DNA of 64,000 nucleotides from Jejuia sp. UBA6058 (lineage in GTDB: Bacteria; Bacteroidota; Bacteroidia; Flavobacteriales; Flavobacteriaceae): the NCBI GenBank assembly GCA_002428965.1, contig DIYI01000012.1, positions 657,948-721,947 of the forward strand, written 5' to 3'. The position numbers and the translations under genes are program-made. Shown here in pieces: positions 51,390 to 59,253 of this stretch. The notes beneath the pieces are model-generated. The model ran no database searches and was not told where the DNA came from. It saw only the letters and a list, made by a program, of their open reading frames with translations. How positions within the stretch are numbered: position 1 is the first letter of the stretch; each line of letters opens with the position of its first letter.

Positions 51390-52412
51390 ATGAAAAACGA
51401 TTTATTTTTAAGAGCATTAAAAGGAGAAACTGTAGACCGTCCCCCAGTATGGATGATGCGTCAAGCGGGGCGTTACTTGCCAGAATTCATGGAGATAAAG
51501 GCAAAATATGACTTCTTTACCCGTTGTCAAACACCTGAATTAGCTAGTGAAATTACGGTACAACCCATAAGAAGATATGGTATGGACGCTGCTATTTTGT
51601 TTAGTGACATCTTGGTTATTCCTCAAGCCATGAATATAGAGGTGCAAATGAAACCTAATTTTGGCCCATATTTACCAAACCCTGTTCGCTCTCAAAAAGA
51701 TGTAGATAATGTCATAGTTCCAGATGTAAAAGAAGCATTAGATTACGTATATCAAGCCATAAAAGCCACAAAAGAGAAGCTAAATGATGAAATTCCGTTA
51801 ATTGGTTTTGCGGGTTCACCTTGGACTATTTTGTGTTATTGTGTGCAAGGACAGGGCAGTAAAAATTTCGATAAAGCCAAGGAATTATGCTTTACCAATC
51901 CAGTTGCTGCACATCAATTACTTCAGAAAATAACAGATACAACTATTGCCTATTTAAAGGAAAAAGTAAAAGCTGGTGTAAATGCAGTTCAGGTATTCGA
52001 TTCTTGGGGAGGCATGCTTTCACCAACCGATTATCAGGAATTTTCGTGGCAATATATTAATCAAATTATTGAAGCTTTAAAAGATGATGCACCCGTAATT
52101 GCCTTCGGAAAAGGCTGTTGGTTTGCGCTTGGAGACATGGCAAAAAGTAATGCCTCTGCGCTTGGTGTAGATTGGACATGTTCACCACAAAATGCACGTT
52201 ATCTTACAGGAGGAAATATCACCCTTCAAGGGAATTTTGACCCTTCACGTTTATTGTCACCACCATCTGAAATCAAGAAAATGGTACACCAAATGATTGA
52301 CGCGTTTGGAAAAGACAAGTACATTGTAAATCTTGGTCATGGTATTTTACCAAATATTCCACTGGATAATGCTAAGGCCTTTATTGATGCCGTAAAAGAA
52401 TATAATATCTAA
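51390..52412 (+). CDS. hemE: Uroporphyrinogen decarboxylase
   Basis: The 340-residue enzyme converts uroporphyrinogen III to coproporphyrinogen III. It begins KNDLFLRALKGETVDRPPVW followed by MMRQAGRYLPEF (the UROD signature with catalytic arginines). Further conserved segments are ILFSDILVIPQAMN (catalytic Asp), LIGFAGSPWTILCYCVQG, VQVFDSWGGMLSP and VNLGHGILPNIPLDN. Length is normal. It lies 492 bases after the hemCD stop, and that interval is filled entirely by the repeat-flanked four-helix-bundle pseudogene, which may affect operon read-through. Confidence 0.97.
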   Translation: MKNDLFLRALKGETVDRPPVWMMRQAGRYLPEFMEIKAKYDFFTRCQTPELASEITVQPIRRYGMDAAILFSDILVIPQAMNIEVQMKPNFGPYLPNPVRSQKDVDNVIVPDVKEALDYVYQAIKATKEKLNDEIPLIGFAGSPWTILCYCVQGQGSKNFDKAKELCFTNPVAAHQLLQKITDTTIAYLKEKVKAGVNAVQVFDSWGGMLSPTDYQEFSWQYINQIIEALKDDAPVIAFGKGCWFALGDMAKSNASALGVDWTCSPQNARYLTGGNITLQGNFDPSRLLSPPSEIKKMVHQMIDAFGKDKYIVNLGHGILPNIPLDNAKAFIDAVKEYNI

Positions 52413-52415
52413 ATT

Positions 52416-52967
52416 TTGAATCTGTCAGATTACAAATTAGAGCGTATTGCAAATGTGTCTTTTGAGACATTTTTCAATCTAATTTCTGAAAACAAATCTT
52501 ATATCGAAAAAGGATTCGCAGGCACAGTAAAAAGATGCGAAAGTAAAGAAGGAGCTAAACTTCTTTTTGAAGAATGGAATTCTGATGAGAATAACAATGA
52601 AAGTTTTTCATTTTTTATAAGAGATAAGAAGACTGATAAACTTATAGGTCTGGTTAATATTAAAAATATTGACAAGCTTGTGAAAAAATGTGAAATAGGA
52701 TATTTCATTTCAGAACAGCGTGCAGGAAAGGGTATTATATCAAAATTCACTTCGGAAGTTGTAACATATTGTTTTGAAGTTTTACAAATGAATAAAGTAT
52801 TTCTTCGAATTGCTCCAGAAAACATAGGAAGTCAAAGAGTAGCTTTAAACAATGGGTTTCAAAAAGAAGGCATCCTAAGACAAGAATATCTAGGTTTTGA
52901 AGGATCGTATGAAGATGTTATGTACTTCGGGTTATTAAAAACTGATTATCAAAAAAAAGATGATTAA
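52416..52967 (+). CDS. GNAT N-acetyltransferase (RimJ/RimL-type)
   Basis: The 183-residue GNAT-fold protein has SFFIRDKKTDKLIGLVNI, CEIGYFISEQRAGKGIISKF (the acetyl-CoA pyrophosphate loop) and INKVFLRI-like LQMNKVFLRIAPENIGSQRV, with NNGFQKEGILRQEY near the end. This is the layout of ribosomal-protein or peptide N-acetyltransferases. The TTG start, 3 bases after the hemE stop, is the only reasonable start. It is co-transcribed with the heme genes; a link to heme synthesis is not evident. It overlaps the EI24-type gene by 8 bases. Confidence 0.85.
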   Translation: MNLSDYKLERIANVSFETFFNLISENKSYIEKGFAGTVKRCESKEGAKLLFEEWNSDENNNESFSFFIRDKKTDKLIGLVNIKNIDKLVKKCEIGYFISEQRAGKGIISKFTSEVVTYCFEVLQMNKVFLRIAPENIGSQRVALNNGFQKEGILRQEYLGFEGSYEDVMYFGLLKTDYQKKDD

Positions 52968-53718
52968 AAACATCATTTCAGGAATAAAAGCCTACTTCGG
53001 TGCTTTTAGCTTAATATCTAAGCTTAAGCTATGGAAGTATTTTGCAATTCCAATGCTCATCAGTTTTATTACATTTATAGCCATATTTAGTTCTGCTTAC
53101 TGTTTATCGGATAACATTGGCGGATTCATCTCCAGAATATGGATTTGGGAATGGGGAAAAGACACCTTCTCTTCAATAAGTAATTTTGTAGGTGGATTAA
53201 TAGTACTCGTAATCGGTCTTATCCTTTTCAAACATATCATAATGGCATTGTCTGCACCATTTATGAGTCCTGTTTCAGAAAAAATAGAAGCACATTATAC
53301 GGATCAGCCTGCACATTCACATCGAGACACTACCTTTATGCAACAACTCTGGCGAGGTATCCGCATCAACGGTAGAAATTTATTGATGGAGTTACTACTT
53401 ACAATTCCAATACTACTCTTGAAATTTATTCCTGTTGTAAATATATTTTCCACTATTCTATTGTTTTTAATGCAAGCCTATTACGCAGGTTTTGGTAATA
53501 TGGATTATACTTTAGAACGTCACTTTCAGTATAAAGAAAGTGTACAGTTTGTTAGAAAAAATCGTGGTTTAGCCATTGGCAATGGCATTGTATTTATCTT
53601 ATGCTTGTTGATTCCTGTAGTTGGTGTCATTTTGGTACTGCCATTATCAGTTACTGCAGCTTCAACCAGAACTGTAGAAGCACTTCAACTTAATAACAAA
53701 CCTGTAAATGCAACTTAA
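52960..53718 (+). CDS. EI24/CysZ-like membrane protein
   Basis: The 252-residue protein has four to six hydrophobic segments, including FAIPMLISFITFIAIFSSAY, LIVLVIGLILFKHIIMAL and a C-terminal pair GIVFILCLLIPVVGVILVLP. The segment ALSAPFMSPVSEKIEAHYT is typical of the EI24 domain family, to which the sulfate permease CysZ belongs. The substrate is unknown. It overlaps the genes on both sides (8 and 11 bases) inside the hem operon. Confidence 0.8.
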   Translation: MIKNIISGIKAYFGAFSLISKLKLWKYFAIPMLISFITFIAIFSSAYCLSDNIGGFISRIWIWEWGKDTFSSISNFVGGLIVLVIGLILFKHIIMALSAPFMSPVSEKIEAHYTDQPAHSHRDTTFMQQLWRGIRINGRNLLMELLLTIPILLLKFIPVVNIFSTILLFLMQAYYAGFGNMDYTLERHFQYKESVQFVRKNRGLAIGNGIVFILCLLIPVVGVILVLPLSVTAASTRTVEALQLNNKPVNAT

Positions 53719-54244
53719 TCTAGGGGCATATTACATATCACCCATAGCCTTAAAAGATGCTTGGAAAGTTTGCAATCTCGTTGTAGCAAATGAAGATCGT
53801 TTAAAACGCTATTTCCCAAAAACCTTAGAACAAAATTTAACGCCTGATTTATCAAACATCTTCGTTGAAAAAAAGGTAAAGCAATTTAAAAATAAAGAGG
53901 AGTTTCTATTTACCATTAAACAAAATGAAACCAATACTTTAGTGGGATTGATATATTTAAAAGAGTTAGACTGGACCAAAAAACAAGGGGAGTTTGCGTA
54001 TTCAATAGACTATAACGTTGAAGGCAAAGGAGTAATGACAGAAGCTATTCAACAATTATCAGAATATACTTTTGCACATTTGGGAATTGAAACCCTTCAA
54101 ATTATTGTACATAATAGCAACTTTGGCAGTATGAAAGTGGCTGAAAAATGTAATTTCGCATATATTAAAACTTTAAAGAAAGAATATAGTCCTCCAGGAG
54201 AAAATCCTTTAGATATGGAGTTGTACGAACTTTATAAAAGCTAA
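53708..54244 (+). CDS. GNAT N-acetyltransferase
   Basis: This second GNAT protein has 178 residues and begins MQLNLGAYYISPIALKDAWK. It contains FTIKQNETNTLVGLIYLKEL, EFAYSIDYNVEGKGVMTEA (acetyl-CoA loop) and NSNFGSMKVAEKCNFAYIKT, ending KKEYSPPGENPLDMELYEL. It is of the RimJ/RimL type and distinct in sequence from the copy at 52416. It overlaps the EI24-type gene by 11 bases and precedes the isomerase gene by 5. Confidence 0.85.
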   Translation: MQLNLGAYYISPIALKDAWKVCNLVVANEDRLKRYFPKTLEQNLTPDLSNIFVEKKVKQFKNKEEFLFTIKQNETNTLVGLIYLKELDWTKKQGEFAYSIDYNVEGKGVMTEAIQQLSEYTFAHLGIETLQIIVHNSNFGSMKVAEKCNFAYIKTLKKEYSPPGENPLDMELYELYKS

Positions 54245-54249
54245 AATTT

Positions 54250-54597
54250 ATGCCACATTTTGTAATAGACTGTTCAGAAACTGTTTTAAAACTTCAAAAA
54301 CCAGAAGACATACTACAAGAAGTACACAAAGCCGCTTGTAATACTAATTTATTTGATGAAGAAGATATTAAAGTACGCTTAAACCCTTTTAAAAAGAATT
54401 ATTTAGTGGGTGGTAAACAAGGAGACTTTATTCATGTGTTCTCAAATATTATGGAAGGCAGAACAACTGAACAAAAAGCAAATCTTTCAAAATCTATAGT
54501 TAGCAAGCTGAAAGTGATGTTTCCAAATGTTAACTTTATTGCAATTAATATTAGAGATTTTGAAAAATCTACTTACTGTAATAAAAACATGTTTTGA
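54250..54597 (+). CDS. CHMI-family isomerase (5-carboxymethyl-2-hydroxymuconate delta-isomerase-like)
   Basis: The 115-residue protein belongs to the tautomerase superfamily. It starts MPHFVIDCSETVLKLQ, so proline 2 would become the catalytic N-terminal residue after methionine removal. EDIKVRLNPFKKNYLVGGK and FIHVFSNIMEGRTTEQKANL match the CHMI family. No homoprotocatechuate genes are nearby, so the physiological substrate may differ. The stop overlaps the hemF start (TGATG), showing tight coupling. Confidence 0.85.
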   Translation: MPHFVIDCSETVLKLQKPEDILQEVHKAACNTNLFDEEDIKVRLNPFKKNYLVGGKQGDFIHVFSNIMEGRTTEQKANLSKSIVSKLKVMFPNVNFIAINIRDFEKSTYCNKNMF

Positions 54598-55499
54598 TGA
54601 AAGATAAATTTTATCAGTATATACAAGATTTACAAGATAGTATAACTTCCAAACTTGAAGAAATTGATGGTAAGGCAAAATTCCAACAAGATATTTGGAA
54701 ACGACCAGAAGGTGGTGGCGGACGCACGCGCGTGATAGAAAATGGTAGTGTGTTTGAAAAAGGTGGTGTTAATATCTCTGGTGTTCATGGAAAGTTGCCA
54801 AAATCCATGCAAGCTTATTTTAATGTGGGAGATGTTGATTTTTTTGCTTGTGGATTAAGTTTGGTATTGCATCCCAAAAACCCGATGGTGCCAACCGTTC
54901 ATGCCAATTGGCGGTATTTTGAAATGTATGATGAAGACGGTAAGATAATAGACCAGTGGTATGGTGGCGGACAAGACTTAACACCATATTATCTGTTTGA
55001 AGAAGACGCAAAACACTTCCACCAAACTTGTAAAACCGCATGCGATAAGCATAACTCTGAGTTTTATTCTAACTATAAAAAACGTTGTGACGAATATTTC
55101 TATAACGCTCATAGGAATGAGGGCAGAGGTGTTGGCGGACTGTTTTTCGATTATTGTAAAGCATCAGCAGATATGAGCATGGAACATTGGTATAATTTTG
55201 TTACCGAAGTAGGTGATAGTTTTTTAGATGCTTATGTGCCGATTGTTGAAATGCGGAAAGATTTGCAATACACTCAAGCCAATAGAGATTGGCAGGAAAT
55301 AAGACGTGGACGTTATGTAGAATTTAATTTGGTTCATGATAAAGGCACGTTGTTCGGGCTAAAAACCAACGGACGTATAGAAAGTATTTTAATGAGCTTG
55401 CCACCACATGTGCAGTGGGTTTATGATCATCATCCAGAAGCTGGTAGCGTTGAAGAAAAATTAATAGAGGTTTTGAAAAATCCTAAAGATTGGGTGTAA
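54597..55499 (+). CDS. hemF: Oxygen-dependent coproporphyrinogen III oxidase
   Basis: The 300-residue aerobic enzyme decarboxylates coproporphyrinogen III to protoporphyrinogen IX. Visible signatures are WKRPEGGGGRTRVIENGSVF, GVNISGVHGKLP, VPTVHANWRYFEMYDEDGK, WYGGGQDLTPYYLFEED, and RGVGGLFFDYC, then GRYVEFNLVHDKGTLFGLKT. The start is the ATG at 54597, overlapping the previous stop. Its TAA is followed immediately by the last codon of the antisense helicase gene. Confidence 0.97.
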   Translation: MKDKFYQYIQDLQDSITSKLEEIDGKAKFQQDIWKRPEGGGGRTRVIENGSVFEKGGVNISGVHGKLPKSMQAYFNVGDVDFFACGLSLVLHPKNPMVPTVHANWRYFEMYDEDGKIIDQWYGGGQDLTPYYLFEEDAKHFHQTCKTACDKHNSEFYSNYKKRCDEYFYNAHRNEGRGVGGLFFDYCKASADMSMEHWYNFVTEVGDSFLDAYVPIVEMRKDLQYTQANRDWQEIRRGRYVEFNLVHDKGTLFGLKTNGRIESILMSLPPHVQWVYDHHPEAGSVEEKLIEVLKNPKDWV

Positions 55500-58130
55500 T
55501 TATTTCCAAGAAACCTCTTCTTTTGACACCTTTTTAAAAGCGGTATTAATATGACTCAATCTTGCTTTTAGAAGTAATTTTCTTCCTTTAATCTGTCTCG
55601 TGAAAATTAGCTTATTGCCTCCTAAATACTGAGTCCAATATTTCTGAAAAATTTGAGCATTTTTCTTGTTGTCAGCAAACATTTCAGGTACTGCATAAAA
55701 GTTTTCAATGTTTAATTGATCTCTTAGAAAATCCGTTTTTATGATAAGATATCGTGGCGAATCTATAGGATCTAAAAGTTCAGTTAAGGCTTTGGCAAAT
55801 AAACTATTTTCGTAATTACTAGCACCTTTTAAATTACAGACAACATCACCACCATAAAGTTGTTCTGATTCTACTTTAATATTATTGACATTCGTTTGTA
55901 AGATTCCTAAAGCATTCATACTATTAAGAATTACCAATCCATATTTTTCTATTTTTTTATATAAATAGCCATATTGTAAATAGAGTTTAACAGCTTTGAA
56001 CAATTTATAGCCAAATGTTGCAAAAAAGGCTAATAATAAGGCATAAACAAAAATTTTAGCTTCAATTATTAAAACGCCAAGAGCCTCAAGAAAAAATCCC
56101 ACAAAGAAAAAAGAAATAGCAAGCGATAATTCAGTAATGAAAAAACGGAGTACATCGAAATAATAGATTTGTTTTTGTTTTTCAAAAGGCATCTCTTCTA
56201 AATAAAGTAACTTTACTTGTTTGGTCAATTTAGAACCTTGACCTATAGAGTTCACCCATCTTTTCATTGTATTTTGTCGTTTTGATGCTCTATCTAAAGT
56301 TATTTTGTTTAGCTTATCAACATCATCGATAAAAATCTCCTCTGGAATACTAAGGCGATCAAAGCCGTTAGAAATAAAAGGAAGAGTAGTATTAGTAATA
56401 CCAACGAATGCCTCGAATCTTCTCTTAAGTATATCAATTTCTCTACCTCCATTTGGATCGGTAGGATCAATACTGGCCAAATGCCAAATATTAGATGTTT
56501 TGTTTAGTTTATTCTGATCTTTTCTTATAGCTCTACCTCTCATTTGATTGGAAGAGACAAAAGAGCCAACAAAAGATGCCAAAATAAGACTATTTATAGA
56601 TGGAGCGTCCCAACCCTCACCTAGCAAAGATTTTGTGCCTATTAATACCTTTATTTTTCCTATTTCAAAAAGCATTGTTAATATGCTTACCAGAGGTGTT
56701 TTCGTCTTATGTTTAGAACTAATTATTAAAAAAGAATCATCCCCAGCCAAAGGATTAATAACGAAATTAGAGATCGGTTCTATTAGATTTAAGGCGTCTG
56801 TAATCGACCTATGTATAATTACAATACTTCCTGTTAAAACAGCCAGATCTTCTTTTTGAGTATAATAATACCTTAAGTAATGGAAGACTGGGATTACTCC
56901 TATTTTATTAATAGTTGATATTTCCTCTCTTATATTTAAAAATTCTTTGCGAATATAATCTGCGAGTACAACGCAACTTAAATTACTGCCTAGAGTCTTT
57001 CTTTCAGAAGTTACAATTTCAACAATACTTTTTAACTTGCTAGTGCTAAAAGCAAGCGATTTATACACAAACTCATTTCCCTTAAAGTTAACTTTGTTCC
57101 TCTCAAACACGTTAAGACGTCTCAACTCTTTTTCTAAGTTTAAAAGATAACTTTCACTTAAAAGCAAGTTATCCCTATCCGCAACTAAAAGGTTTTGAAA
57201 TAAAACCTCCAACCATTTTAGGTCTAACTGAGGGAAACTTATAGTTTCGTTCTTGTAAAAACCTATAATTTCGAGTTTTTTATGAGGTATTGAAATACGA
57301 CATGCATTTAGAAAAATGAGAATTGAAGAAAAATATTCAGTGTTAGTATAAATAGAATCTAAATAATTTTCAGGTTGTTTATAGAACCTATGATCTTTTA
57401 TAAACTCAATAAAAACATCATCATTTAAAAGGTTATTCTTAAAAACTTGTATTTCCTCCCGAAAATCGAAAATTGCATTTATCTCAAAATCATGCGGCTT
57501 TGAGAAATAAACAAAATCCTGATGTGGGCTTAAATCTTCTTCACGAACCAGATCTGGTACAGCAATTTCATCATCTACTTCGCCGCAAAGGGCAAAATAT
57601 TTACTTACTTCAGTTCTGCTACTGTCATATGGTGGTGTAGCCGTAAGGGCTACAACAAAGAAGGGTAGCTTGTTTTTTAAAGCTATTAAGCATTTCCACC
57701 ATGCATTTTTAAGGTGGTGTGCTTCGTCCAAAACAATAGTTTGGATGCCTTGATCAATAAAAAACTTAAAGTAATCTTTTTCATTATTGAAAGATTTGTA
57801 AAAAGCATGTAAAGATTGGTATGTTGAAAATGTAATATCATGTGGAGCTTTCAAATCAAAAGAAAAAGCTTCAAATTTCTTGTCGTTACTAAAAAACTCT
57901 TGTAATCGATTTTGCCATTGATTTCGAATGGTAAGTGTTGGTGTAAGAACAAGTGTTTTTTTACCTAGTCGTCTTAAAATTTCAATTCCTAGAATGGTTT
58001 TGCCAGATCCAGGTGGCGCAATGACATGAAAATGATTGTCAGAAATATAGTTGTCAAAGTTTTCAAGGAGCTTATTTTGATAATTCCGCCATTCGAACTT
58101 AAACTCTAAAAGACCTAAGGATTCTAACAC
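55500..58130 (-). CDS. SF2 DEAD/DEAH helicase with C-terminal transmembrane hairpin
   Basis: The 876-residue protein has a complete superfamily 2 motor. Motif I is APPGSGKT (38-45), motif Ia VLTPTLTIRNQW, motif II DEAH (135-138), motif III ALTATPP (161-167), motif V GTKSLLGEGWDAPS and motif VI NQMRGRAIR (528-536). About 190 residues of helical insert lie between the two RecA halves. Two strongly hydrophobic segments follow, at about 660-685 and 690-712, and then about 160 soluble residues with no recognised domain. The motor resembles type III restriction/UvrB-like helicases, but no methyltransferase or nuclease partner is present. It lies antisense between hemF (0-base gap) and hemB. The start is GTG at 58130, since no upstream ATG exists. 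The function is unknown; a membrane-anchored nucleic-acid motor is inferred. Confidence 0.85.
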   Translation of the reverse strand: MLESLGLLEFKFEWRNYQNKLLENFDNYISDNHFHVIAPPGSGKTILGIEILRRLGKKTLVLTPTLTIRNQWQNRLQEFFSNDKKFEAFSFDLKAPHDITFSTYQSLHAFYKSFNNEKDYFKFFIDQGIQTIVLDEAHHLKNAWWKCLIALKNKLPFFVVALTATPPYDSSRTEVSKYFALCGEVDDEIAVPDLVREEDLSPHQDFVYFSKPHDFEINAIFDFREEIQVFKNNLLNDDVFIEFIKDHRFYKQPENYLDSIYTNTEYFSSILIFLNACRISIPHKKLEIIGFYKNETISFPQLDLKWLEVLFQNLLVADRDNLLLSESYLLNLEKELRRLNVFERNKVNFKGNEFVYKSLAFSTSKLKSIVEIVTSERKTLGSNLSCVVLADYIRKEFLNIREEISTINKIGVIPVFHYLRYYYTQKEDLAVLTGSIVIIHRSITDALNLIEPISNFVINPLAGDDSFLIISSKHKTKTPLVSILTMLFEIGKIKVLIGTKSLLGEGWDAPSINSLILASFVGSFVSSNQMRGRAIRKDQNKLNKTSNIWHLASIDPTDPNGGREIDILKRRFEAFVGITNTTLPFISNGFDRLSIPEEIFIDDVDKLNKITLDRASKRQNTMKRWVNSIGQGSKLTKQVKLLYLEEMPFEKQKQIYYFDVLRFFITELSLAISFFFVGFFLEALGVLIIEAKIFVYALLLAFFATFGYKLFKAVKLYLQYGYLYKKIEKYGLVILNSMNALGILQTNVNNIKVESEQLYGGDVVCNLKGASNYENSLFAKALTELLDPIDSPRYLIIKTDFLRDQLNIENFYAVPEMFADNKKNAQIFQKYWTQYLGGNKLIFTRQIKGRKLLLKARLSHINTAFKKVSKEEVSWK

Positions 58131-58151
58131 TATAAAGTAGGTTTTAATGTT

Positions 58152-58159
58152 TAACTTTG
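58152..58159 (+). promoter_or_regulatory. Putative -7 element for hemB
   Basis: TAACTTTG matches TAnnTTTG and ends 25 bases before the hemB ATG, so hemB appears to have its own promoter in the 54-base gap behind the divergent helicase gene. Confidence 0.45.
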
Positions 58160-58184
58160 TGTTCGTATAAAAGTAACAAAAACA

Positions 58185-59174
58185 ATGTACCCTTTAAGAA
58201 GAAACCGAAGATTAAGAACTAACGAAGCCATTCGTTCATTAGTTCGTGAAACTGTAATAACGCCAAACGATTTTTTAGTACCACTTTTTGTGGTTGAGGG
58301 TAAAGGCATTAAAGATGAAATTCCTTCAATGCCTAATTATTTCCGTTATAGTTTAGATTTATTGGAAAAAGAAGTAAAAGAACTTTGGGAACTAGGATTG
58401 AAATCGGTGTTGCTATTTGTAAAAGTTCCCGATAACTTAAAGGATAATAAAGGAGCAGAAGCACTAAATCCAAACGGATTGATGCAGCGTGCTATTAAAA
58501 CGGTTAAAAATATATGTCCGGACATGTTGGTAATGACAGATGTGGCTTTAGACCCGTATTCAGCTTATGGACATGATGGTATCATTAAAAATGGACAAAT
58601 TATTAACGATGAAACTGCAAAAGTGTTAGCCGAAATGAGCTTGTCTCATGCTCAAGCTGGTGCGGATTTTGTAGCGCCAAGTGATATGATGGACGGACGT
58701 ATTTTAATCATTAGAGAAGCTTTAGAAGATGAAGGCTTTACCAACACAGGTATCATGAGCTATTCAGCTAAATATGCTTCAGCTTTTTATGGACCTTTTA
58801 GAGATGCTTTGGATTCTGCTCCAGTGGATATTCAGGATATTCCAAAAGATAAAAAAACGTATCAAATGGATTATGGCAACCGTTTTGAAGCCATTAGTGA
58901 AACGGAAATGGATATTGATGAAGGTTCCGATATCGTAATGGTAAAACCAGGAATTTCCTATTTAGATATTCTGCGAGATATTAAAAATAAAGTGGACGTT
59001 CCAGTTGCTGTATATCAAGTGTCTGGTGAATACGCCATGATAAAAGCGGCAGCGGAAAAAGGATGGTTAGACCATGACCAAATTATGCTGGAAACTACTA
59101 CAGCTTTTAAGCGTGCAGGGGCAGATATTATTGCTTCTTATTTTGCAAAAGATGTAGTAAAACTCTTTAACTAA
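58185..59174 (+). CDS. hemB: Porphobilinogen synthase (delta-aminolevulinate dehydratase), Mg-type
   Basis: The 329-residue enzyme condenses two 5-aminolevulinate molecules to porphobilinogen. It begins PLRRNRRLRTNEAIRSLVRE and contains FVAPSDMMDGR and the Schiff-base lysines K196 (MSYSAKYASAFYGPF) and K254 (DIVMVKPGISYLDIL). The metal-site segment reads DVALDPYSAYGHDG, with aspartate/alanine where zinc enzymes have cysteines, so this is the Mg/K-dependent, non-zinc type. It is separated from hemF by the antisense helicase. Confidence 0.97.
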   Translation: MYPLRRNRRLRTNEAIRSLVRETVITPNDFLVPLFVVEGKGIKDEIPSMPNYFRYSLDLLEKEVKELWELGLKSVLLFVKVPDNLKDNKGAEALNPNGLMQRAIKTVKNICPDMLVMTDVALDPYSAYGHDGIIKNGQIINDETAKVLAEMSLSHAQAGADFVAPSDMMDGRILIIREALEDEGFTNTGIMSYSAKYASAFYGPFRDALDSAPVDIQDIPKDKKTYQMDYGNRFEAISETEMDIDEGSDIVMVKPGISYLDILRDIKNKVDVPVAVYQVSGEYAMIKAAAEKGWLDHDQIMLETTTAFKRAGADIIASYFAKDVVKLFN

Positions 59175-59253
59175 TATTTGTGTTTTACATCTGGTTTCAG
59201 AGTCATTTGTGATAGAAATTCTTATTCTTGTTAGTAATTAACTTACAAAAGAA

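Noticed and set aside
55500..58130. Helicase as the Res subunit of a type III restriction system
   Set aside because: No Mod methyltransferase or PD-(D/E)xK endonuclease domain is present in the protein or nearby, and type III Res proteins do not carry a membrane hairpin.
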